Of a DNA stretch of 64,000 bases, positions 44,346 to 58,214 are shown in pieces. Numbering within the stretch: the stretch's first letter is position 1; each line of letters opens with the position of its first letter. Source of the stretch: Saccharum officinarum. Lineage: Eukaryota; Streptophyta; Magnoliopsida; Poales; Poaceae. Location: contig CM036199.1 of assembly GCA_020631735.1 (NCBI GenBank), positions 15,654,834 through 15,718,833 on the forward strand. The letters run 5' to 3'. Under the pieces are notes generated by a model, which saw nothing but the letters and a program-made list of their open reading frames with translations, had not been told where the DNA came from and ran no database searches. A program made the position numbers and the translations under genes.

Positions 44346-46601
44346 TTATAAATTGTTGATGAGGCTTGACAATAAATTTATCATCAAGATGAAGGGGAAA
44401 ATATTTGCATTTACAGTTATTCCTAAATGCCTTTCTTTCCCTTGATATATCTGCATGAAATAATTTTGAATATTTTGAAAGGTTTTGTAATGTCTTTCAG
44501 CATATTTCTTCCATATTAAATCTATAATATCTTGAGTAAAATATGATAGAGTTTGGTCAGTTTTAAAGCTTAATCTAGGAATAAGGAATTCTTGTGCAAT
44601 ATTATTTATATATTTGCTTCCTACCTTCTCTAAGCTTACTTCTTCTTTATTTTTCTCATATTTTGTATTTACTACTTCATTTTTCCTATCTTTCTGTGGA
44701 TTTAAGCATAGTATACATGCTTGTCTTAAACATAGACTACATGTTGCTCTGTCTTCTGGATCTTGATAATATATGCAAAATACACACCTTATGTTAAGAT
44801 TACTCTTTTTAGATTCCTCTACTTGATCCATCATTTCTATCTTTAATCCAGCTAATTCATCAATTAAATCTAATTCTTCATCACTTGATTCATTTTCTAC
44901 ATCATATTCTATTTCATCTGTCTCTATAATTGAATATATTGACTCATCATCCATTATATCATCATCACATACTAAAATATTTTCATTTACACTATCTATA
45001 ATTAGAACCTTTTCTTGTTCTTCTTGCTTATTGGAATACCTCTTCTTGTCTTTATTAGGACAAGTTTTACTTAAGTGATCTGGTGAATTGCATATAAAAC
45101 ATCTACAAGTATTATCATAATTCTTTCTAGGATTATATCTTCTTACATTTCTCTTATGTAAGAAAGGAGCTCTATTATCTGATCTTCGTAAGAAATATCG
45201 TTTCTTAGTTCTTACCTTTCCTTTTTCATAATTCTTAGGATACTTGTAATATTTCTTATTTCTAGATCTTTCTTCTCCATATGTCAATGGTATTTGAACT
45301 ATTTTATTACAGAAATTATAATCAGACTGCTTCATTGATCTTTGGGCTTGTATATTTGTGCATATCTTTCTTAACTGTTTAAAAACAAATGTTATAGCCT
45401 GAGTTATATTATATTCTTTAGTACCCTCTGTTTCCTTTATATATTCTTCGAATATCATAGAGCCTAATGGGTCTGGTAATTTGTTAAAATATTTTTCAAC
45501 AATTCCTTTATTATACCCTTGTTTAGCAGTTGTGGCATTGTACAAATAATGCTGAGAAAATTCTTTTATTCTTTTCCAATTTGTTAATGATAATTTTTCT
45601 AATTCTTTTAATCTTTCATTTTGTAAGACAGTATATCCTATTTCAGGATCTTCACCTATTATAATACTTGATATGATATTTGCAAAATTATACGGGTTAT
45701 TGCCAGCTCTTTTTAATTGCGCATAATAAGTAGGAAAAGATTCTACCCATTGTTCCCATAAAACTTTAACTGATTCTCCTAGAAATGTCTCTAAATATGT
45801 AATCATATCTTCTACTTTGTTTCCAATATTATGTTGATTTTGTATATATTTTTGCACTATCAACCCTTTCCATATGCTGATTATATTTGGCCAATCTATA
45901 GGATCATGTGCTGCTAAATTTAATATAGCACCATCACTTTTATAATTCTGAAATTGAACCTTCTTTTCAAATTCTCTTCTTTTTGAACCCATATGTGTAT
46001 ATTGTCCAGGTATATAACTATATGAAGAATCTTCTTTCACTGGTGGCCATGTTCCTGGATTTCTAGTTGGTCTTTCTATTCCTTCTTCAACCTTTATTTC
46101 TGGACCTCGTTTTCTTTTTGATGAACTTGGATCTATTTCCATTGCTTCTATAGCATTATCTTTTCTATGTGTCTCTACATACTCTGAGAATTTCATATAA
46201 TTTACCGAATTATTATTACCTATTTCAATTATATCCTCATCTTCTTCCTCATAGCTTTCTTGTAAGATCTTATTATTAATTTCCCATTGCTCTTCTTCAC
46301 TTATATCATCATCTATATTGTCTACTATTTTAATTTTACTATTCTCTACTTCCTTTTGAGCCTTGTTATCTTTATCTTCTATCCTTTTTGACTCTACATT
46401 ATTTTTCTTTATTGGAACACTAAATTTTTTGCTATTTAACTCTCTTTCTTGCTTAATATTATTAAGTCTATGTATTTGTCTTCTAAAATAGATTTCCTTT
46501 TCTCTTATAGCATTCCATTCACATATCATAGAGTTTTTATATTCATCATGGATTTTACTTAACTTAATTTCATAATGTTTTATTTCATTGTCTATATCCA
46601 C
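44346..46601 (-). CDS. Viral coat-protein part of the polyprotein, uninterrupted 751 codons (minus-strand unit)
   Basis: This is the longest viral frame in the window. It begins, at an internal ATG of the ancestral polyprotein (M-D-I-D-N-E), in what is the C-terminal end of the movement-protein frame in the plus-strand copy. It contains the acidic N-terminal part, capsid core, basic region, CCHC knuckle (about 45100) and second cysteine cluster (about 44740-44820). The frame ends in an out-of-register tail caused by the 4-bp difference near 44395. Coat proteins of this type form bacilliform or isometric particles that package circular DNA. No protease follows that could release it. Confidence 0.8.
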   Translation of the reverse strand: MDIDNEIKHYEIKLSKIHDEYKNSMICEWNAIREKEIYFRRQIHRLNNIKQERELNSKKFSVPIKKNNVESKRIEDKDNKAQKEVENSKIKIVDNIDDDISEEEQWEINNKILQESYEEEDEDIIEIGNNNSVNYMKFSEYVETHRKDNAIEAMEIDPSSSKRKRGPEIKVEEGIERPTRNPGTWPPVKEDSSYSYIPGQYTHMGSKRREFEKKVQFQNYKSDGAILNLAAHDPIDWPNIISIWKGLIVQKYIQNQHNIGNKVEDMITYLETFLGESVKVLWEQWVESFPTYYAQLKRAGNNPYNFANIISSIIIGEDPEIGYTVLQNERLKELEKLSLTNWKRIKEFSQHYLYNATTAKQGYNKGIVEKYFNKLPDPLGSMIFEEYIKETEGTKEYNITQAITFVFKQLRKICTNIQAQRSMKQSDYNFCNKIVQIPLTYGEERSRNKKYYKYPKNYEKGKVRTKKRYFLRRSDNRAPFLHKRNVRRYNPRKNYDNTCRCFICNSPDHLSKTCPNKDKKRYSNKQEEQEKVLIIDSVNENILVCDDDIMDDESIYSIIETDEIEYDVENESSDEELDLIDELAGLKIEMMDQVEESKKSNLNIRCVFCIYYQDPEDRATCSLCLRQACILCLNPQKDRKNEVVNTKYEKNKEEVSLEKVGSKYINNIAQEFLIPRLSFKTDQTLSYFTQDIIDLIWKKYAERHYKTFQNIQNYFMQIYQGKERHLGITVNANIFPFILMINLLSSLINNL

Positions 46602-47545
46602 AAATTCACATACACTATTTCTTCTATTTTCTCTAACTTTACTTCTGAACTAGATGTTTCTAAATCATCTAGGCTTCTTTCTTCATATCCTACAAACCTA
46701 ATACTAGTTGATCCCTTTTTATTTTCGTAACTTATATAATCTTTAGGTTGCTTTAAAACCTTTGGTTCTATTAAAGCACTTATATTCCATTCTTCACCTG
46801 CCCTTTCTTCAGAACTAATCTTTAGAGGACTCATAAATTTTATCCCTTTAGACTGCATGCTTTCTATCACATTATTCACATTTATCTTATATTTGGTTCC
46901 ACTTCTATTAGTTAACCTACCTAGAAATTCTATGCTTATTAATAAATTAGTTCCTTTAAAATCTTCATAGCCTTTGGTTTGAAATCCAAAAGCCATCTTG
47001 TCTATAAATTCTTTTACTGGCATTAACAAGTCTGGAGCTATATATGTTATTAGCATGTTTTCATTCATATCACCTTCTAAAAATCCTAATGCTGCTTTAT
47101 TTATTGAATCCCATCTTTTATCTAGCAAAGTTGTTAAGACCTTTGTTCCTAATTTCTTTCTTGTCATACCTTTAATTCCTATAATATACATTCCTTGATG
47201 TATATATTTATACCCACAATATTTTAATTCATTTTCAATTTGTTTATTAACTATTCTTAACTGAACAGGTTCAGTTAATACACTTAATTCTACTTCTCTA
47301 GATATTCTGTATAATCCATTTTTATTTTCAAACCAACTCATTTGATATATTTGTTGAGGTCTTATTTTTCTTAAAGTATCTTTCTGATATTTTTCAAGAT
47401 CTCTTTCTACATCTATCATTTCTTCTAAGGTTTCAATATCATCACAACCTCCTTTTATTCTGTCTATAAGGCCTAAAGGTCTTACATCTCTATTCACTAG
47501 TTGGAGTGACTTGTCTCTTCTAGAGAGACTTTCAGATACTGCCAT
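46592..47545 (-). pseudogene. Viral movement-protein part (minus-strand unit)
   Basis: The 317-codon frame starts at the first ATG after the primer site and carries the same movement-protein motifs as the plus-strand copy. One base is missing near 46630 relative to that copy. The last residues are therefore out of register and the frame stops soon after overlapping the coat-protein frame. Confidence 0.8.
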
Positions 47546-48045
47546 TTTTCTGAATTTAGTGATCTATTAACTTCAACTACTCCTGTAGATGATAACACAA
47601 TTTCTTTATTATTCTCGATAATATTAATATGCTCAAGTTTCTTATACAAATAAGATATATCCTTTTTAATATAATCACTATTTTGACTAATTCTTCCTAG
47701 AGAACCTTTACTTTCTTCCAAAGCTCGTAGAGCTAATTCTAACTTATTATTGGTAGCTGAATATAGCTCTATTAACTGCTTATGCTCTTTTTGCAGACTT
47801 TCAAATTTTAATTCTAGATCGTCTTGTCTTTTACCCCAAGATATATAAAAATTATGTATTAAGTCAACTAATAAATTTATTTGCCCGTGTGAAGTATGCC
47901 AAGTATGATCTTCAGAGCTATTTATTCTGCACTTAATATTTATATTCTCTTTAGTTTTAACAGTCTTTCCTGTATTAACTTCTAAATTTAAATAATGTAA
48001 CTTTTCAATCTTCAATAATTCTAGTATATCCCTTAAATTCAAATT
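47497..48045 (-). CDS. Viral ORF1 without methionine codons (minus-strand unit)
   Basis: Near-identical to 35927-36475 and likewise without any ATG; initiation would need a near-cognate codon. Both copies keep the frame open over about 180 codons. It has the same coiled-coil style centre and the same 49-base overlap with the movement-protein frame. Confidence 0.7.
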   Translation of the reverse strand, partial: NLNLRDILELLKIEKLHYLNLEVNTGKTVKTKENINIKCRINSSEDHTWHTSHGQINLLVDLIHNFYISWGKRQDDLELKFESLQKEHKQLIELYSATNNKLELALRALEESKGSLGRISQNSDYIKKDISYLYKKLEHINIIENNKEIVLSSTGVVEVNRSLNSEKWQYLKVSLEETSHSN

Positions 48046-48050
48046 TTAAT

Positions 48051-48068
48051 AACCAGGCTCTGATACCA
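48051..48068 (-). promoter_or_regulatory. Viral primer binding site (minus-strand unit)
   Basis: On the minus strand TGGTATCAGAGCCTGGTT, identical to the copy at 41794. The distance to the partial site at 42219 is about 5.85 kb. Confidence 0.9.
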
Positions 48069-48933
48069 CCGCAGGGGACCTGGATTCAAAATCTAAATTC
48101 AAACTTAAAATTCACGATTTACTATTCACGGCACTATTCAAATTCGCTGGTTACTATTCAAATTCGTGTCACTATTCAAATTCCCAGGCACTATTCAAAT
48201 TCAGAATATGAACAGTGCTCGAGCACTCACGGGAGTGGCTCAATCACTTTACTATTTAGGACACTATGCAGATCACTATGCAGGGAATATTTTATTATTC
48301 TATCACCGCTGATGGATGCAGAATTGAATAAAAAATATTAAAAACACTATTTGAACAGTATGCGGAAAGCGACGTGCGTGATTACTAGCTACGTGAATAT
48401 GCGGATTATGAGTGCGTGATTCACAGGATCTTGGCAGGCTGGCGAGACCAGAGTTTCAGCCGTTCGTGCGACTATTGCTTGTGTCAGTCCTACTCGGTAC
48501 TCACCGTATGCATCACTAGCTCGCTTCAGAACTAGACTCAACTGTTCTTCTCCCTCGCTATCCCCAGCCACTATCACACAGGACTCAGGCCCTATCGTCT
48601 CCCCAGGCAGTTCCACCCGAAGGGAACACTTCTCTGCGCAAACAAGGTTCTCTACAAACGCCGCTACCAGGGCTAACACGAGAACGACACACGCAGAGGT
48701 TTCTCCTCTAGGGTCCCTAGCATAGAGACATCGCCCCATATGAACGAGCTTAAAGGAAAACAGGGATTAAAACAGGAAAGCTTAATTCATTTTCACAGAA
48801 CAAGCTTACATACGGCTTTCCCTTTCGGGAAACCCCAAGCACTTAGCACAAACCTGATTACCTTACAAGCGTAGGAAGATCACGATGACTTCCTTTATTC
48901 TCTAATTTACAAGAGTGGTGGAGTAATACAATG
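48069..48933 (-). repeat. Viral leader with 116-codon ORF upstream of the minus-strand unit
   Basis: This is the reverse complement of the leader, including the leader ORF at 48389-48739 and the poly(A) signal complement near 48895. It switches to plus-strand promoter sequence at about 48934. Confidence 0.85.
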
Positions 48934-51116
48934 GCGCGAAAGTGAGTACAGTAACTCTACTGTAGCACCGTCCAGCTGTCTGGGCAATTGATAATTGAAG
49001 ACTTAATAACGAAGGCTCGTCAGACGTCGCTTTCTCTAGACGATAAGCGCGAAGGACGATTCAGATAAACGTGAAGGACACTCTGGAAGGCTCAGGACTC
49101 CAGCCGATAAGCTCGAAGGACGAAGAGTCATCCACGAAGGATGCTCCAGGAGGCTCCTCTGGCTCTTTAAAAGCAGAAGCCAGACGCCCGCATTCATCAT
49201 CGGATCGTATGGGATCGCATCGGATCATCGGATCAGGAATCACCACACGAACAACCAACACATCGAAGGCAGAAGAACCACCACCACTCAGCATCACAGC
49301 ACACCACCCACCATGAAGACATGATCTCAGAAGCTCTCTGAGGATCATCCACCACGAATAGTAGTACTCCACCACTACCATTGTATTACTCCACCACTCT
49401 TGTAAATTAGAGAATAAAGGAAGTCATCGTGATCTTCCTGCGCTTGTAAGGTAATAAGGTTTGTGCTAAGTGCTTGGGGTTTCCCGAAAGGGAAAGCCGT
49501 ATGTAAGCTTGTTCTGTGAAAATGAATTAAGCTTTCCTGTTTTAATCCCTGTTTTCCTTTAAGCTCGTTCATATGGGGCGATGTCTCTATGCTAGAGACC
49601 CTAGAGGAGTACTACTATTCGTGGTGGATGATCCTCAGAGAGCTTCTGAGATCATGTCTTCATGGTGGGTGGTGTGCTGTGATGCTGAGTGGTGGTGGTT
49701 CTTCTGCCTTCGATGTGTTGGTTGTTCGTGTGGTGATTCCTGATCCGATGATCCGATGCGATCCCATACGATCCGATGATGAATGCGGGCGTCTGGCTTC
49801 TGCTTTTAAAGAGCCAATCATTCGGGCGTGGAAGACCATACCCAAAAAGTCCAAAATAATATCATGTGAAGACACTTTGTTAGAGGACAGCGCGAAAGTG
49901 AGTACAGTAACTCTACTGTAGCACCGTCCAGCTGTCTGGGCAATTGATAATTGAAGACTTAATAACGAAGGCTCGTCAGACGTCGCTTTCTCCAGACGAT
50001 AAGCGCGAAGGACGATTCAGATAAACATGAAGGACACTCTGGAAGGCTCAGGACTCCAGCCGATAAGCTCGAAGGACGAAGAGTCATCCACAAAGGATGC
50101 TCCAGGAGGCTCCTCTGGCTCTTTAAAAGCAGAAGCCAGACGCCCGCATTCATCATCGGATCGTATGGGATCGCATCGGATCATCGGATCAGGAATCACC
50201 ACACGAACAACCAACCACTCCACTCACCATGAAGACATGATCTCAGAAGCTCTCTGAGGATCATCCACCACGAATAGTAGTACTCCACCACTACCATTGT
50301 ATTACTCCACCACTCTTGTAAATTAGAGAATAAAGGAAGTCATCGCGATCTTCCTGCGCTTGTAAGGTAATCAGGTTTGTGCTAAGTGCTTGGGGTTTCC
50401 CGAAAGGGAAAGCCGTATGTAAGCTTGTTCTGTGAAAATGAATTAAGCTTTCCTGTTTTAATCCCTGTTTTCCTTTAAGCTCGTTCATATGGGCGATGTC
50501 TCTATGCTAGAGACCCTAGAGGAGAAACCTCTGCGTGTGTCGTTCTCGTGTTAGCCCTGGTAGCGGCGTTTGTAGAGAACCTTGTTTGCGCAGAGAAGTG
50601 TTCCCTTCGGGTGGAACTGCCTGGGGAGACGATAGGGCCTGAGTCCTGTGTGATAGTGGCTGGGGATAGCGAGGGAGAAGAACAGTTGAGTCTAGTTCTG
50701 AAGCGAGATAGTGATGCATACGGTGAGTACCGAGTAGGACTGACACAAGCAATAGTCGCACGAACGGCTGAAACTCTGGTCTCGCCAGCCTGCCAAGATC
50801 CTGTGAATCACGCACTCATAATCCGCATATTCACGTAGCTAGTAATCACGCACGTCGCTTTCCGCATACTGTTCAAATAGTGTTTTCAATATTTTTTATT
50901 CAATTCTGCATCCATCAGTGGTGATAGAATAATAAAATATTCCCTGTATAGTGATCTGCATAGTGTCCTAAATAGTAAAGTGATTGAGCCACTCCCGTGA
51001 GTGCTCGAGCACTGTTCATATTCTGAATTTGAATAGTGCCTAGGAATTTGAATAGTGACACGAATTTGAATAGTAACCAGCGAATTTGAATAGTGCCGTG
51101 AATAGTAAATCATGAC
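48934..51116. repeat. Mosaic of viral promoter and leader fragments
   Basis: The order is plus-strand promoter to leader start (48934-49609), inverted promoter (49610-49815), then plus-strand promoter, leader and leader ORF (49816-51116; the leader ORF is 5'-truncated by a 1-base loss near 50492). Each piece matches the unit promoter (TATA-like TTTAAAAG, AATAAA). No protein domain is included. Confidence 0.85.
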
Positions 51117-52085
51117 CTCATTCCACACACTGAAGACCAGCAGTGCTCTCACACTCCACTCCACTTCCACTCCACTCACACATACGCCATGAAGACATGA
51201 TCTCAGAAGCCCTCTGAAGATCATCCACCGAATAGTAATACTCCACTTCCGTTGTATTACTCCACCACCCTGTAAATTAGAGAATAAGGGAAGACCACGT
51301 GATCTTCCTGAGCTTGTAAGGTAATCTCTAAGGTTTGTGGTAAGTGCTTGTGGTTTCCCAAAAGGGAAAGCCGTATGTAAGCTTACTCTGTGGTAATGAA
51401 TTAAGCTTTCCTGTTTTAATCCCTGTTTTCCTTTAAGCTCGTTCATATGGGGCGATGTCTCTATGCTAGGGACCCTAGAGGAGAAACCTCTGCGTGTGTT
51501 GTTCTCGTGTTAGCCCTGGTAGTGGCGTTTGTAGAGAACCTTGTTTGCGCAGAGAAGTGTTCCCTTCGGGTGGAACTGCCTGGGGAGACGATAGAGCCTG
51601 AGTCCTGTGTGATCGTGGCTGGGGATAGCGAGGGAGAAGAACTGGTTGGCCCGGTTCTGAAGCGAGCTAGTGATGCATACGGTGAGTACCGAGTAGGACT
51701 GACACAAGCATAGTCTCACCACCGGCTGAATCTTTGGTCTCGCCAGCCTGCACAAGATCCTGAGAATATTTACTTCCGCATACTGCTAATCACGCGCACT
51801 CGTTAATCACGCACGAATTCTTTCAGTCACTCACGAAGTGCTCCGCATAGGGTCTCTAATAGTGCCAAATAGTAGGCTGAACAGTAAAGCAATTGGGTGC
51901 CTGAGCCACTCGGGTGAAAGTGCTCGAGCACTGTTCATATTCCGAATTTGAATAGTACCCGGTATTTTGAATAGTGCCGTGAATTTGAATAGTAGCCGCT
52001 GAATTTCAATAGTGCTGTGAATAGTAACTCGTGAATTTTAAATTTGAATTTCGAGTTTGAGTTTTTTGCGTCGGTTATATCCCTG
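51117..52085 (+). repeat. Divergent viral leader/promoter variant
   Basis: It is clearly related to the other leaders but much more different than they are from one another. The poly(A) region reads AGAGAATAAGGGAAG, the leader ORF (51447-51713, 88 codons) is frame-shifted near its end, and the GAATTTGAATAGT repeats are altered. It ends at a CCCTGCAG that in the other copies precedes the primer site, then joins a normal promoter at about 52094. Confidence 0.8.
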
Positions 52086-53989
<1,904 letters not shown>

Positions 53990-54759
53990 CAAGTGGGTTT
54001 CATTCAACTTTTTAAAACTTAATGCACAAGCATAGATAAAGTGTAGAATAATAGAGGTTATACACCAGGGGTTTGCTTGGGTAAAATATAACCAAAAGTT
54101 AGCATTCTATCGTGAGGACATGATCATCAAGGCGCCATCTTTTCGGCTACTCCAAATGATTTCACGATCCATCGTCGCTCCTATTGCGATATGTGTGGAT
54201 GCAACGTAGAGACGTAATTAATCAACGGCAACCGCAAAACTTAAAGTACAATTCCGTTCTCTCAAACTAACGAGCTAGCCCTAATGGCTAACGCACTAGG
54301 CCATGTATCCACATTGTCGATTTAAATGTTATTTCTCAACGAGTGTTTTAGTTATACAAACCCGAGATGCCGCGTTATTTATTTTATCAATTTACTACAT
54401 ATTCAAACTAGGGATTGTTAATTATCCTAGCAACTAATTATTTTGGAGCTACAAAAATCACAGTGAGCATATAATAATACTAGGAGCTTACTATAAAATT
54501 TCTAGAATTAATATTATCACTGATTATTCATAAAAATTCCTATAAATTCATGTTTGATAATATTAAACGTCTTGAAGTAATTAGAGCAAGCCTAAAAATA
54601 TTATGACACTACGTGAACCAATTACACCTTTAGATAGATCATGATTTTATGAGTCTAACCAAATTGGTTTCACCATTTTTGGACACCTAAACATTGTATA
54701 TTAATTTCACAAGTTTTCCTTGGAACCTAATTAGAAAACATTTTAGAAAACGGAAAGGG
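53990..54759. other. No gene recognised
   Basis: AT-rich DNA without credible ORFs or terminal repeats; presumably the host side of the viral integration or old repeat sequence. Confidence 0.45.
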
Positions 54760-56110
54760 CCAGTGGTGGCCAACTTGGCCCAGAAGCCAGGCGGCCCAGC
54801 GCGAGGGCAGCTGCGCGTGCAGCGGCCCAAGCGGAGAGCCCGCGCAAGCGCCCGCTCATTCACAAAATAGCCCCTAGGCTACCTGATTATTAAATGGCAT
54901 CACCGAGTACTATTGCACGTGAGACGAGTTTCGCAGGTAAGTCCCTGGCTATTTACGTCTTTACAATGGGGAGGTCCCCGACCCTCCCCGTGCCCACCGG
55001 CACGGTGGCCAATGGCCTGGGCGGCGGCGCTGAGCACCCTAAGCCCGCCCCGCCGAGGACAAGGACCCGACCTCCATCCTCGACCAAACGCGCATGGTTA
55101 GGTGGCGGTTAGGAGCTCGGAGACACCGCACAGAGAGTTGCAGCGGCGAGCGGTCTTTTGCGGCGACGGTGTGGCCGTTCCCCCGAACCTACGTGCTTAC
55201 GGGCGAGTGCAAGTGGTGGAGAAGCATCAATGGCTCACCGTGGTGCACGCTAGGGCGATGGGTGAGGGGGAGGGATGCCGAGGTGGCCCGGTCACGTGTG
55301 CGCAGTCGGGGTGGCGGCGCTCCGGGGCCGCACGGTCGCGTTAGTGCGCCGACGACGCATGCCCTGGCCCAAAAGAAGCGAGCACCAGGTAGAGGAGGTC
55401 TGGACGAGCTTAGGGATACAAGCAATTTAGCTGCCACCAACTCTACGGCCTTACCTCCTAGCTTAACCGGTGCGGCGGCGCCCATGGCCGGCGGCGAGGA
55501 AATCTCAAAATTGGCGCGGCACCAGGCTTGGCTAGGACTCGATGCGAGCTGGACGCGTAGCTGCCCCCCCCCAACCACACACCGATGCGATAACTGAGTC
55601 GAGAAGCTTTTGCCTTGCCTTTAGAAGGGAAGCGACCGCGGTGCAGGAAGGCAGGGCTGCTGCCCTTTAAAGCTCGGCGTCGGCTAACGGGGTCAAGCGG
55701 GCACGGATGCGGCACCAACGACGTAAAGACCAGGTCATTGACTTAGACTGGCGGCCAGGTCCGAGCTCGAGCCCCGTCCTTGCCTTGACGGAATGTGACG
55801 GGCTCTGTCGTGGCGTACACGGGCGGCAGCGGTGCAGCAGGCCTCGGCCGGCCGCCCAGCGGCAGAGGCACGCAGCCACGCGCAGTGGCGGTGTGCGCGC
55901 AGCAGCGCAGCACGACGACGCACGAGAGCACGGCCGGGCGCAGCTTGCAGCAGTGCACGGCACAGCGGCGGCAGGGCACCGCGACGACCGGGTGAGCAGA
56001 GTAACCCGCGAGCGCCATGGCGTGCGCGGTGACCGCGCCCACCAGACCAAATCGGCCGGAATCGTGCGTTCACAAATTTTGAAGTGTGCCCAACTTCTAA
56101 TCCAGCTAGG
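54760..56110. other. GC-rich stretch with random open frames, possible LTR remnant
   Basis: Frames are open on both strands because of high GC. None shows a domain I recognise. The GGCCCA-rich start and alternation of coding-like and non-coding composition resemble LTRs of grass gypsy elements, but no matching partner or TG..CA end was found. Confidence 0.35.
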
Positions 56111-57500
56111 TTAAGACTAAACCACCTTGACAAAGCTCGAGAAGGTATATACGGCTACTAGTAGGAGCAACAAACTTAGACAAAAGGTGAACTAGAGAGT
56201 AGAGTAGAGACGTGCCAACTCGGGACTGCCAACCAGTGCTCGAGGTCAAGAATTAACTGGCAATGATAGTATTACGATGTATCAACTGTTTCATGTGGTT
56301 TGGACCTGCTTTTAGACAGCAACTATGATGAGTATATAGCATCATGGAGTACTATTAAGAAAAACAGTAGCATAGCAGCTGTAAGGGAGGACAAAGATAA
56401 TAATATTGGCATATGTGAGATGATGCAAGTGTTGGTGCTGCTCGCCTGAGGGGAAAAAATATGATCAACAGATAAACTGATGATTGTAAGGGAAATAAAG
56501 AACTATCTTAGTATATGCTAGTAAGTAATGAAATAGCTTGGAAATGTTACCTTTCTAGGTGTAGTGGCTGTATTGTAGGCGAAACATGGGTATGCAATGT
56601 CTGCTCGGCTGAGGGTTTGCCCTGTTCAGTTATTGGTAGGCAAGTCTTGTTGTAGCTGCAGGGTTGAGCAGGTACAAATACAGATTATCTACATAGATTT
56701 ATGCAAGAAGGAATAATAATTATTCACGGTCATTTCCATATAAGCCTTTGATACATATGCTTATATGATCCAAAACAAAGATGTTTTGGGCTAAGTATCT
56801 GATTCAGGTGACATTATCAAACATTGTAAAGTAATATGGAGGAACAACAAAATTTGGTTGTAAGCAGAAAAATAAATGGTGATATCAAAATATGCATCAG
56901 TACAGACGTCCATAATCTCTTGTGTAAACTTTAACAGACGAATCAATGAACTCATCAAATATCTTTTCTATTTGATAGGTTGCATAGCTGATTCATATTA
57001 TTCCCCAAACACCCTGCACTATGGACATATGCAATTCTCAAACTGATAAATATATAGGTCATGGAGTTAAGGCTACATGACAACATAGTAGGGCAAACTG
57101 CAGAAAATATGCCATAGCTGAACTGATTTAAGATAACATGTAGTGAAAAGCAATGCCATGCAGTCACTCTGTGCTGCTTACTTGTCATAAATAATCTTGT
57201 AGCCTTGCATAATAAATATGGTGTTAGGATAATTACAAAATATTGACAAATGTTTGTTTTCATTGCAAATGGTAGATGTATGGCTTAAGGCATGAAAAGG
57301 CTGCAACTGTACCAAAATATGGGGTTAAAACATTAAACCTTATTGCTTCGTAGTTAAGATTTGTCTCCTATGCTTGTTATGGTTTACCTGTTTGGAAATT
57401 GCAAGTTCATAGAGAGCTCTTTAGTGCTGGGACACAGGGCAATGAAAAGCGATGGCCTATTTCATAGCAATTTTGTCCATAAAGATGAAAGAAGGAACAC
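56111..57500. other. No gene recognised
   Basis: AT-rich sequence. It could be intron or intergenic DNA. Confidence 0.4.
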
Positions 57501-57510
57501 AGTTTTACCT

Positions 57511-58214
57511 CACTCTGGGCACAAAACCTGATACCCGAACCCCGAACCCGAAATACCCGGACCCGGATCCGAAGTACCCGAACCCGCACTACCCGATCTC
57601 TTGTTCGGATAGTAAATCTTATTACCCGAATTTATATCGGGTAATTCGGGTAGTTACACCCGGTACCCGAAAAACCCGAATAGGAATACGTATCAGGCTG
57701 CCAGCGATTAAGTGTAGTAGCAAACTAGTCAAATTTCCCGTGGCCTTCCTCGGCTTTGCTTCCCAATTAACTCACCTCTTTACTTCTGTCTTCGTCTCCT
57801 TGACTCCCCGAGACTCCGAGTTCCCATGTGAAGCACGAGCACTGTTGTGATGGCAGGCAGCAGGCTTGAACTTTGCTCCTGTATCTTGTCAGTAGTAATA
57901 AAGTAGTCAGTACCACAGTACCTGTGTCGTGGTTTGTACCTGCGGTTAAAAATTTGAATGCGTCGTTTATCTGTTATGTTAATGAGTTATCATCTATTCT
58001 GTGCAAAATTCTATGATGTTATCACTTTTGCTATGATTTTATATATTTCGGGTATATTGGGTATACCTGAACCCGAACCCGAATTTGTGGGTACCCGAAC
58101 ATGCGGGTAGTGGTTTTTTAGGGCTGTTATCGGGTAACAATTCTCATTACCCGAACTTTTGAAAACCCGAACTACCCGACCCGAACTTTGCGGGTTACCC
58201 GAACGCCCAGAGTG
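57511..58214. mobile_element. Non-autonomous DNA transposon with ACCCGA-rich ends and a 10-bp target duplication
   Basis: The terminal inverted repeats are CACTCTGGGC (57511-57520) and GCCCAGAGTG (58205-58214). Both are flanked by AGTTTTACCT (57501-57510 and 58215-58224). Subterminal regions hold many ACCCGA and CCCGAAC units in both orientations. The interior (about 57690-58040) is unrelated and non-coding. A 9-11 bp duplication points to the Mutator superfamily, although the short ends are not typical. Confidence 0.85.

Noticed and set aside
55094..56133. Several overlapping 80-167 codon ORFs on both strands
   Set aside because: High GC opens all frames; no domain, no consistent frame and no splice-supported structure.
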